Shown piece after piece: positions 53,201-60,614 of a stretch of 64,000 nt of DNA. The position numbers were made by a program, and so were the translations under genes. How positions within the stretch are numbered: the first letter of the stretch is position 1; each line of letters starts with the position of its first letter. The DNA comes from Cupriavidus pauculus (GTDB lineage Bacteria; Pseudomonadota; Gammaproteobacteria; Burkholderiales; Burkholderiaceae), in the NCBI RefSeq assembly GCF_002858765.1, contig NZ_PJRP01000007.1:256745-320744 (forward strand), given 5' to 3'. The notes below the pieces were generated by a model, which was given only the letters and a program-made list of their open reading frames with translations, was not told the origin of the DNA and did no database searches.

Positions 53201-56200
53201 GGTCCTCTTGCCAGCGTCCGACCCAGTCGGCATTCAGCGCAATCGCGGTATTGTCCACACCACCGCTGGCCTGCACGTTGACATTGCGGCCACCGCCGAT
53301 CAGAGCGCCGTTGTTGCTGAGCGATCCGGTCTGGATCGTGACATCACGCGCCCCGGAAATCACCGCGGCCGGACCGGCGGCGGCGTCTTCGGTGGCACGG
53401 CACTGGCTGTTGCCATAGGTGCCACCCGGATTGCAGCCACCGGCATACGCCGGATTCTGACCGCCATAGCTCTTGTTCAGCTTGACCGGATCGAGCGACT
53501 GATTGACCAACGCCGCGGCCGTGATCGAGACATCGGCAGAAATCGACTGGATCGCACCGGCCCGGTTAGTCACGGTGCCGCCGGTCGTGATGTCGACATT
53601 GCCTTGAGCTGCCAGCGTGGCATTGAGGTTCTGCACGCCACCCGCATTGATCGTCAGCGTGTTGCCCGCGGCGATGGTGGACGGCGTCTGCTTCCAATCG
53701 ACCGACTGCACGGTCTGGTAGCTGTCATCCGGGCAATCACCGCCCGGCACACAGCCGAGCTTGGTTGAAACGCTGACGTCGTAAACACCCTTATTGGTGA
53801 AGGTGCCAGGCGTGGTGATCTTGACGTTGCCGGCCGCGGCGATGTCGCCTGCGTTAGTCAGGTCACCCGTTCCGGTCAGTGCCAGATTACCTCCCGAGGT
53901 AATCTGCCCCGCCTTGCCAAGTTGGTAGGTGGCCGACGATTGCGTCGGCGCGGCCACTGCGGCGTTGTTGATGTCGCGCCCGACGTTGACGGGTGCGCCG
54001 GTGATGGCGGGCATTCCACAGCTGTCTCCCGAGCAAGGTGGCACGATGATGCCGAACAACAGTTGCTGGTTATCACCCTTGAAGTCGGAAGGCGGAACGG
54101 ACTGTGCCAGCTTGGTGAGTCTGGCGAGAAGCGCGTCGAATTCGGCCTGGTTAACGACGTCTGTCACGCTATCTACCAGCGTCGCAGACCGGCCATTGTC
54201 CAAGTTTCCGACGTTGAGCGCGACGTTGCGCGCGGCGGAAATGATGCCGCCCTTGTTGGACAAGGTCGACACGCCGATGTCGAGATTGCCGCCAGCGATA
54301 ATCTGACCAGCAACGCCGTCCGCCTGCTTGATGATGGTGCGGTCTACCGTCGGCAATGCGATCGCCGTACCCACGGCATTCGCGGGGTACGGACTCGTGG
54401 CATCCACCAGTTGCCACATCGGAATCCAGGAGATGCCAGCGTCCCCGCCGGGCGTATAGGGGTAATAGCCGACTTCCGGCGCCAGCGCAGTACCGTCGGG
54501 CGTGCGCCGGATATTACCCAGCTTGAGGTTGGTCGGCGTGCCCGCCGTGGGCATCCACGAGCACGAATCACAGCTCGAATACTCCCACGGCGCGTAGCTG
54601 CCAATCACCGCCGAGTTGACTAGCGCCTCGTTGGTGACCTTGCCGGTCGTGCTGCCCCCATCCACAGGCCCTGAACGGTCGTTGACGACCGCGCCCGCCG
54701 CGATATGCATGTCGCCATTGGCGCCGATCACACCCCCAACATTGGTGACCGTGCCGCCGATGTCGATCTTGAGATTGCCGTTGGCCTGGGTCTTGGCACC
54801 GGTGTTATCGTAATTGCCGCCGGTCACGGCAATGTTGCCCAGCGCCTCGGCCACGCCGCGGTTGGTGACGTTGCCGTCCAGCGCCAGGTCGCCGTTGGCG
54901 TGCAGCGTACCCGTGTTGGTCAGATTACCGGAAGACAGCGACACATTGGCGCCGCCAATAATCTGCCCGGTATTGGTCAGGGCGCCACCAGTGGCCAATG
55001 ACAGGTCGCCCGCCTTCTGGATGGTGCCGCTGTTGCTGATGCCCTGGCTGGCGTTGAGTACCACGCTGCCACCCGGCACCGTCCATGTGCCCGTGTTATT
55101 AATCGCCAGCGCGCCCAGTGTCAGCGTGCCATTGGCATCGAGCTTGCCCGTGGCCATGGCCGACGGGTCGAACACCTGGTTCGGCGCATTGAGCGTCAGG
55201 TTGTTGCCGGCCAGCACCTGACCGCCAACATTGTTGAAGCTGCCGTTGCCACCGAGCACCGTGAAGGCAAGATTGCCGCTCAGCGGGTTCTGGCCGCTCA
55301 GGTCGCCTGCGAACAGCGTACCGCCCTGGTTGCTCACCAGCGCGCCGGCCGACACGGTGAGCGACTGGGTACCGGACAGCAACCCCGCCGCGTTGTCGAA
55401 GGCATTGCCGATGATGGCATTGACGGTCTGGCCGCCGAGCACGCCACGGTTGGTTAGGTTCGCGACGTTCAGCGTGACGGCATTGCCGGCCAGCGTCCCG
55501 CTGTTGGTCACCGTGCCGCCCGACACCTGCAATTGCTGCACAGCGGCCGTCCCGCCCGCATTGCTGACGGTCGCGCCGCTCAGCGTTACGTTGGTCGCCG
55601 TGGTATCGCCGGTCAGCGACAGGCCGCGCGTGGCGGCAACGTCCAGCGTGCCGTTGACGGCGTTCTGCTGGCCTTGCGGCGCTCCGATCGAGACATCACC
55701 GCCACGCAGCGTGGCGTCCTTTCCCACCCAGGTGAGTTCTCCGACCTTCAGCGTCCGCCCCGCGGACGCGCCGAGATTCCCGCCCACCAGCGTGCTGCCA
55801 GATAGCGTGGCATCCTGCGCGGCCGTGACATTGGCATTGCCAAGGCTCGTCAGCGATCCGCTGATCGTGGCCGACCCCGCCGCAGCCGACACGCTGGCAT
55901 TGCCGCCGCTCGACAAACTGCCGGAAACGTTCGCACTGCCGCCCGCCGAGATGGCGGTATTGCCGTCGCTGGTCAGTGCACCGTTGACGACGACATCGCC
56001 ACGTGTGGCGGTGATGGTAGTGTCGCCCGCGCTTTGCGCTTGCCCGCCCACGGTCACATCCTGTGCCGCCTTCAGCACGATGCCGGCATTGCTGCCGATC
56101 TGACCGCTGGTGGCAATGCTACCCGTCTGGGCCGTGACATCGAGCTGGCCCGTGGCCACGACCTGGCCACCCAGGCTGACGTCGGTACCCGCTTTCACGC

Positions 56201-58016
56201 TGAGCGTGCCGGGCGACACTACGTTGCCCGTGGTGGTGACGCTGCCGTCTACGCCGGTCAGCGACACGTTGCCCGTGGTACTGCCCGCAGCGCCGTGGAT
56301 TGTCAGATTGCGCTGCGTAGCCAGGTTCAGGTCGCCGGCCGACACCGCGCTACCGTCGATGACCGTATCCCGCGCGGCTTGCAGCGCAATGGTCCCGGGC
56401 GAGGTCACATCGCCGCCCAGGCGGATATCGCCCTGGCCGTCCTGTCCCGCCGCCTTGACCACGATGCTGGCGCCGTTGACGGCGCCGCCCACGTCGACAT
56501 TGGTCGCCGCGTCGAGCGCCACCGCTTCTTGGGCCTTGACACCGCCTGCGCCACGAATGGTGCCGCCCGATGTCACGGCGATGGCCCGCCCCGATTCCAG
56601 CGTGCCGCCGAGCGTGACATCGCCAGCCGCGTTGACTGTATAGCCCGCTTCGGCGCGGCCGCTGCCCGATGCCTCCAGCGTACCGGCAGCATTCAATGCG
56701 ACCGCCTGCTTGGCGTAGGTGCTGCCGACCTTGACGTTGCCCGACGCATCGATCGTGAGATTGCCCGCTGATGCGGCAAGGCTGCCATCGGCCCTCACGC
56801 CCACACCAGCGGCCGTGCTGACGATGCGGATCTGGCCCGCATTCATCGCCCCGAACGCCGTGGCATCGATCGCCAGTCCGTTCGTGGCCGAAGGGTTCGC
56901 GGCGGCATTGTTGGCGCCGGTAGGTGTGGTCGTGAACCCGTCTCCGTCAGGCTTCACCAGCTGGCGACCCGCCACGAGGTTGATCTGGCGGCCCGCGTTC
57001 AGCGCCGCATCGACGCCAATCGACTCGCCGATCAGGTTGATATTGCCGACGGTTCCTTCAATACCGGTGCTGGGCGATCCAGGCGTCGGGTTGCCGATCT
57101 GGATGCGACCACCTTCGACCAGGAATCCCGCCGACGCCGCAGCGTCAAAGCTGGTGGCGGCGCCCGTGGCCGAGAGCCACTGCGGCGTGCCGGTCGTCAG
57201 GGTGACTTGCGACGTGTTGGTGAAGCCGGCACCGCTGGTATAGACACCGCCTGGCGCCGCCACCACCACGCCGGCCTGGGCGCCGAACACCTCGACCATG
57301 CCGTTGATTTGTGCCGGCGCATTGCTGGTCACCTGGTTAACGATCAGCCGCGCCGGGCCCGACGCCGCCAGATTGGCATTGGCCGCCACCTGGCCGCCCA
57401 GGAACGCGCCGCCCGCCGTGGTGCTGTTGTTGAGGATCAGCCCGATCGGATCAACGACAAACGAGCGGTACTGGTTCAGCGAGATGCCCTGCGCGTTCGG
57501 CGTGGTAATACCGACGACAGGCACGCCGCCCTGCGGCGCGCCCGGGCCGGCCGTGGCCGAAATCGTCGGCGTGAAGCGAATCGGCGCAGCCGGATCCGTC
57601 ACCGGCGCGGCCAGGGCCTCGGCCGGACCGAAGCGCAATACCACTGGCAGCTTGTCCATTGCCCAGCGCAACAGCCCCTGCCGCACCGCGCCGACATGGG
57701 TAGCGAAGGCATCCACCGGCATTGCACCCGCCCCCAGTACACCCGCCGCCTGCTTCGACTGCTGTAACGTGATCGACATCGGCCCGACCCACAGCGTCGT
57801 GGCCAGACATGCTGCCACGGCACGCGCCGCCAGGCTGCGGCGGCCGCGATCGGCCAGCGACAGGTCAGCCGGCACGTCCGCGGGCATGTCAACGGAAATC
57901 GAGGAATCAGGGTACAGCGTCGCCGAGCGGTCGCGTTGCATGGTAGGGCTGAACAGCGTCAGACAAAAGACGTGGAACGGCAGCGTGAAAGGCCACCGGC
58001 GAATCGGGCACAGCAA
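50298..58016 (-). CDS. cdiA: CdiA/FhaB-type exoprotein with C-terminal nuclease toxin
   Basis: The 2572-residue protein has an N-terminal export region, a two-partner secretion domain (about 150-280; GLILNNSTTAGG, VNQVTS, VTLTTG), long filamentous-hemagglutinin repeats to about 1750, a DUF637 region (about 2010-2260), an A-A-Q-N-E-A-V-N-N boundary motif near 2310, and a variable tail. The last 116 residues hold E2469, P2497-D2498 and E2507-V-K2509 with Q2519, a PD-(D/E)XK nuclease pattern like Tox-REase-7. It should be carried out by the TpsB protein and deliver the toxin to neighbours. The NPNG motif of the secretion domain is changed to A-P-G-G. The start is uncertain; an ATG at 57941 is the alternative. 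Confidence 0.92.
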   Translation of the reverse strand: MLCPIRRWPFTLPFHVFCLTLFSPTMQRDRSATLYPDSSISVDMPADVPADLSLADRGRRSLAARAVAACLATTLWVGPMSITLQQSKQAAGVLGAGAMPVDAFATHVGAVRQGLLRWAMDKLPVVLRFGPAEALAAPVTDPAAPIRFTPTISATAGPGAPQGGVPVVGITTPNAQGISLNQYRSFVVDPIGLILNNSTTAGGAFLGGQVAANANLAASGPARLIVNQVTSNAPAQINGMVEVFGAQAGVVVAAPGGVYTSGAGFTNTSQVTLTTGTPQWLSATGAATSFDAAASAGFLVEGGRIQIGNPTPGSPSTGIEGTVGNINLIGESIGVDAALNAGRQINLVAGRQLVKPDGDGFTTTPTGANNAAANPSATNGLAIDATAFGAMNAGQIRIVSTAAGVGVRADGSLAASAGNLTIDASGNVKVGSTYAKQAVALNAAGTLEASGSGRAEAGYTVNAAGDVTLGGTLESGRAIAVTSGGTIRGAGGVKAQEAVALDAATNVDVGGAVNGASIVVKAAGQDGQGDIRLGGDVTSPGTIALQAARDTVIDGSAVSAGDLNLATQRNLTIHGAAGSTTGNVSLTGVDGSVTTTGNVVSPGTLSVKAGTDVSLGGQVVATGQLDVTAQTGSIATSGQIGSNAGIVLKAAQDVTVGGQAQSAGDTTITATRGDVVVNGALTSDGNTAISAGGSANVSGSLSSGGNASVSAAAGSATISGSLTSLGNANVTAAQDATLSGSTLVGGNLGASAGRTLKVGELTWVGKDATLRGGDVSIGAPQGQQNAVNGTLDVAATRGLSLTGDTTATNVTLSGATVSNAGGTAAVQQLQVSGGTVTNSGTLAGNAVTLNVANLTNRGVLGGQTVNAIIGNAFDNAAGLLSGTQSLTVSAGALVSNQGGTLFAGDLSGQNPLSGNLAFTVLGGNGSFNNVGGQVLAGNNLTLNAPNQVFDPSAMATGKLDANGTLTLGALAINNTGTWTVPGGSVVLNASQGISNSGTIQKAGDLSLATGGALTNTGQIIGGANVSLSSGNLTNTGTLHANGDLALDGNVTNRGVAEALGNIAVTGGNYDNTGAKTQANGNLKIDIGGTVTNVGGVIGANGDMHIAAGAVVNDRSGPVDGGSTTGKVTNEALVNSAVIGSYAPWEYSSCDSCSWMPTAGTPTNLKLGNIRRTPDGTALAPEVGYYPYTPGGDAGISWIPMWQLVDATSPYPANAVGTAIALPTVDRTIIKQADGVAGQIIAGGNLDIGVSTLSNKGGIISAARNVALNVGNLDNGRSATLVDSVTDVVNQAEFDALLARLTKLAQSVPPSDFKGDNQQLLFGIIVPPCSGDSCGMPAITGAPVNVGRDINNAAVAAPTQSSATYQLGKAGQITSGGNLALTGTGDLTNAGDIAAAGNVKITTPGTFTNKGVYDVSVSTKLGCVPGGDCPDDSYQTVQSVDWKQTPSTIAAGNTLTINAGGVQNLNATLAAQGNVDITTGGTVTNRAGAIQSISADVSITAAALVNQSLDPVKLNKSYGGQNPAYAGGCNPGGTYGNSQCRATEDAAAGPAAVISGARDVTIQTGSLSNNGALIGGGRNVNVQASGGVDNTAIALNADWVGRWQEDRSGGDRWHDTGGRSVLGSIASGIQAGNALTVNSGGQIVNTGNLLGETVDLTGASMVNGITSPNQPTPPIAPPQQVIPLGPAPVPAGSLPPTATVTPDPTEPWQFTPVVVATPTAPTATTPPAVDWHFNAKPDGTPLTTPTTSNDRAQYVNPNPATGVLAGVTPDSLLAQLPPELRPGNVTFYYDPYTEAQKLQQAALAQTGQESFISGLSWDSQNNLSVTDQEKLALYKNAADYAKEHNLALGHALSVDQVKALDAPMLWYVEQAVPDPRCTLASTICPSVNALVPQVYLPEGYAQALAVPTGGTISGENIKLTVDGQLRNTGQVVARDTLTVKAESIDLSPNVVSIGTNAYKAQGGWNVVTGTVVQPGGFLSAMHMDIEADSIRAINDAFRVTRADGSVDADASAALVAQLKESLGLNYTEGTVADDIHTQFIKEKKGFGIIGQIVAMVAAVAASIVTAGAAAAAMSVALTSMTLGQAMAVAALSSMAGSLASQVVSGQGLNFGMIAQAGLIGAVTAGLTNGITFDGSSFGVSEWGQSLKGTSTLANLAGSNTAGGVLQAVKDGATGTIYQQAIGMVGTGLINAGVNTAFNGGSFGQAFLNNLVAQTAALGANAIGNSTDPLTLQNVAAHAALGCVAQSAVGGDCASGAMGAAASAVIAPLVRDGLYSGTKTVDVVNNGNGTETVVTSYNNYAYNAAIAAIAMAFGGGAAALIGGNPLAGASAAQNEAVNNALHATVVIRPVPTPLGILMVPFPVISFDPINTPNKGPQGSDPYVTPLEEQNSNGNVIATPNNGPQGPTLTGTPIGNPQGLTILNNPGCGAAAGAPCAGLTVIAAVKDSIDQLSGVVEAGQTPFQRGIQFQNEALPALGVPENKHRITVTLPNGSPVTVVPDAFRNTTIIEVKDVANLSNSNQFRGYFATGNAIQLIVSPNTKSISQPLRELIQDSGGSIKVFDPTTKSFTPWVQK

Positions 58017-58028
58017 TCGCAGCGCGAG

Positions 58029-58835
58029 TTACTGGGTGATCTTTGCCTTGGTCAGCAGGCTCGTGACCAAGGCTAGCGTGGCGCGCTCCAGCGCCTGCGC
58101 CTGCAGCGCCTGCCGGATACCTGGCGCAGCCGTCTCGAACGACGGAATCTGCGTCGGGCGCACGGCATCGACCTTGACCAGGTAACGGCGCTCGCCCAGC
58201 GCGACCGGCGCGGGCGTAATGGCACCCGGTGGCAGCGATGCAATAGCCTGGGCAATCGCCAGCGGCAGGTTCTGGGTCTTGCCTTCCTGCACGGGCACCT
58301 TGAAGCTGATCCATTCCATCGCGCCGCCGGCCGTCTTTGACGGCGCGAGGCTGATGTCCTGGGCGACCTTCGCGAAGTCCTCGCCGGCCTTGATCCGTGC
58401 CAGCGCAGCGCTGGCCGCAGCATCGTCGGCGACTTCGATCACGCGCGCCTTGTATTCCTGGTCGCCCAGCGTGGCCACAATGGCGTCGTAGCGCGTCCGC
58501 ACCTCTGCATCGGTCACCGGCGCGGGCTTGATATGGTCCTTGAGCCAGGCCTGCATCAGCACCTGGTTGCGTGCGTCGCGCAGCGATGCCTGCACGTCAG
58601 GGCGTTGCTCCAGTGCCTTATCCTTGGCGGCCTCCTGCCGGAACAGTTCTTTGGCAATCAACTGCTGCTTGATCGCCTCGCGCGCCTGCGGGGAGTCAGG
58701 CAGGCCCGCCGCGCGCAACGTATCGGTGATCGCCGTATCGGCGATTGCCACGCCATTGACCGTGGCAGCGTGCGCGCACTGGAGCCCCAGTGCGAAGACG
58801 GCACCCAGAGCGAGACGAATAAGGTTGCTTTGCAT
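58029..58835 (-). CDS. periplasmic parvulin-type peptidyl-prolyl isomerase
   Basis: The 268-residue protein has a signal peptide (LIRLALGAVFALGLQCAHAA), an N-terminal helical chaperone part (AIKQQLIAKELFRQEAAKDK) and one parvulin domain (about 130-225; YKARVIEVADDAAASAALAR, IKAGEDFAKVAQDIS, GGAMEWI). It resembles PpiC/SurA-type foldases. A GGGAG box lies eight bases before the ATG at 58835. Its place between tpsB (18-base gap) and the CdiA gene (12-base gap) suggests it keeps the large exoprotein or the barrel export-competent in the periplasm. Confidence 0.9.
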   Translation of the reverse strand: MQSNLIRLALGAVFALGLQCAHAATVNGVAIADTAITDTLRAAGLPDSPQAREAIKQQLIAKELFRQEAAKDKALEQRPDVQASLRDARNQVLMQAWLKDHIKPAPVTDAEVRTRYDAIVATLGDQEYKARVIEVADDAAASAALARIKAGEDFAKVAQDISLAPSKTAGGAMEWISFKVPVQEGKTQNLPLAIAQAIASLPPGAITPAPVALGERRYLVKVDAVRPTQIPSFETAAPGIRQALQAQALERATLALVTSLLTKAKITQ

Positions 58836-58853
58836 GGCTTGTGCTCCCAATTT

Positions 58854-60614
58854 CTAGTAGATCCAGTTCAAGGTGGCCAGCACGACGCCGCGCTTCGGCC
58901 CGAGATTGGCGGGCTGCGCCAGCGGCGCGCCCACCAGCAGTTCGCTCGTGAAAGTTTGTTTGGCCCACTGGGCTGACAGGCGGATGCCGGCACCCGCCCC
59001 CACCACGGCTTGCCATTGGTGGGTTGCCACGTACTGGGTTTCGCCGCCGTCGAGAAAGACATACGGCTCCATGCGGATGCCGGCGATCGCGGGCGCGTTG
59101 GCCCAGGCCACTTCGTTGCGCAGATACGCACCTCGATCGCCCGCGATCACCCCTTCCCGAAATCCGCGCACGGTGCTCATGCCGCCGGCGTAGATCTGCT
59201 CGGAGCCGAACAGCGCGACGTTGGTCCACTGCCCGACCAGTTGCGCGCGCCAGGCCAACTGCACGCGCTCCGCGATGACCGGAAGCGGCAGTTGCAGCGT
59301 GGTGTTGGCGTCGAGCTTGTTGAATTGCGCGTGGGCCTCGTCATGACGAATGTCGGACGGATCGGGTGTAGCGTGGAAAACCGGCAGGCCGCGCGAGTAA
59401 CCCGCTTCCGCCGTGACGTAGCCTTGTTGGCCGTTGGCGGCAAAGCGCCAGAGCCCGTTCCACGCTGCCCGAAGCACCGTCAAACGCTGCGGATCCAGTT
59501 CGAGGTTGTTGATCTCACGTTCGCTCTTGCGCCAGGTCAGCGTCAGGTCCAGTGCCTGCCGCCCATGCTGGTTGCGGGTAATGACGCGGTTCCAGCCGAG
59601 GGTATGGCCCACCGTGCGGCCATAGAGCAGCGCCGTGTCACCGATGGTGTTCTGGTATTCGGACAACGACGCCGTATAGCTGAACGTGTTGTAGCCAAAC
59701 GGCACGGCTACCGAGGCCACGGCCGCATTGGTATCGGTCGTGCCAACGTAGCTGACGCCCAGCGATTCCTGCAGACCTAGCGCGTTGTCGGCATCGATGC
59801 CCAATCGCGTGCGGGAAATGCCGGTCACGCGACTGCCGTAGTTGTCGACGCCCGCATTGAAGCGAAAACGGTCACCGGGCTGATTGGTCAATGCCGCCAC
59901 TGAGCCGCCGGGCGTCTGCCCCGGCAGGATCTGCATCTCCGCCCGGTTGCGGCGCAGGCGGTTGATCTGGTCGACGCCCTGCTCCAGGTCGGCCAGCCGC
60001 AAGGTGTCACCCGTCGCGGGAAACTGCCACACCGTGCCGGCGTCGGTGACCCATCCACCGGCTGCGGTATCGAACAGGGGCAGCGGCCCTGGCCGCAGCG
60101 TCTTGCCGTTGAGCTGGGACGACTCCACCCGCCCAGGCACCACGGTCACACGCAGGACACCGCTCGCCAGGTTCTGCTCGCCCAGATAGGCGCGCGTGGT
60201 GATATAGCCGCGCGCGACAAACGCCTCGGTGAACCGGCGCAGCAGCAAGTTGATACGGTTGGCGCCAAGCTGGCGACCGGCGAACGGGGCCGTGATGGCT
60301 TCGACCTCCGCGTCGGACAATACAGTGTTGCCCACCACCTCGATGCGGTCGATGGCAAACGTGGTTGCCGTTTCTTCGACGTCCTCGACACGCACGTCCG
60401 GGGCCGTGGGTACGCGGTTCTCGATCTGCGCGGGCGGTTGCGTCGCCTCGCGCTGCAGTTCCCGCTGGCGCTGCTCGCGCAGTAGCCGCTGGGCCGGGTC
60501 TTCGGGCGGCACGGGGCCACCAGGCGGCACCTGCGCCATGGCCGATCCGGCAGCGGCCACCAGCCAGCATGCGGCGGCAGCACGCAGCTGCCTTTGTCGC
60601 GTCGAGAATGTCAT
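58854..60614 (-). CDS. cdiB: two-partner secretion outer-membrane transporter (TpsB/FhaC/CdiB)
   Basis: The 586-residue protein has a signal peptide, a Pro/Gln/Arg-rich plug helix region (DPAQRLLREQRQRELQREAT), POTRA domains (about 85-230; IDRIEVVGNTVLSDAEVE and GYITTRAYLGEQNLASGVLR) and a C-terminal 16-strand barrel with the conserved MSTVRGFREG loop (VRGF/Y lid-lock). It moves exoproteins across the outer membrane. The ATG at 60614 overlaps the stop of the upstream exoprotein gene (ATGA), showing translational coupling. It probably serves both the short exoprotein and the CdiA-like protein. Confidence 0.95.
   Translation of the reverse strand: MTFSTRQRQLRAAAACWLVAAAGSAMAQVPPGGPVPPEDPAQRLLREQRQRELQREATQPPAQIENRVPTAPDVRVEDVEETATTFAIDRIEVVGNTVLSDAEVEAITAPFAGRQLGANRINLLLRRFTEAFVARGYITTRAYLGEQNLASGVLRVTVVPGRVESSQLNGKTLRPGPLPLFDTAAGGWVTDAGTVWQFPATGDTLRLADLEQGVDQINRLRRNRAEMQILPGQTPGGSVAALTNQPGDRFRFNAGVDNYGSRVTGISRTRLGIDADNALGLQESLGVSYVGTTDTNAAVASVAVPFGYNTFSYTASLSEYQNTIGDTALLYGRTVGHTLGWNRVITRNQHGRQALDLTLTWRKSEREINNLELDPQRLTVLRAAWNGLWRFAANGQQGYVTAEAGYSRGLPVFHATPDPSDIRHDEAHAQFNKLDANTTLQLPLPVIAERVQLAWRAQLVGQWTNVALFGSEQIYAGGMSTVRGFREGVIAGDRGAYLRNEVAWANAPAIAGIRMEPYVFLDGGETQYVATHQWQAVVGAGAGIRLSAQWAKQTFTSELLVGAPLAQPANLGPKRGVVLATLNWIY

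Noticed and set aside
55231..56103. 290-codon open frame on the plus strand
   Set aside because: Antisense to the repeat region of the CdiA-like gene; its low-complexity composition mirrors the repeats.
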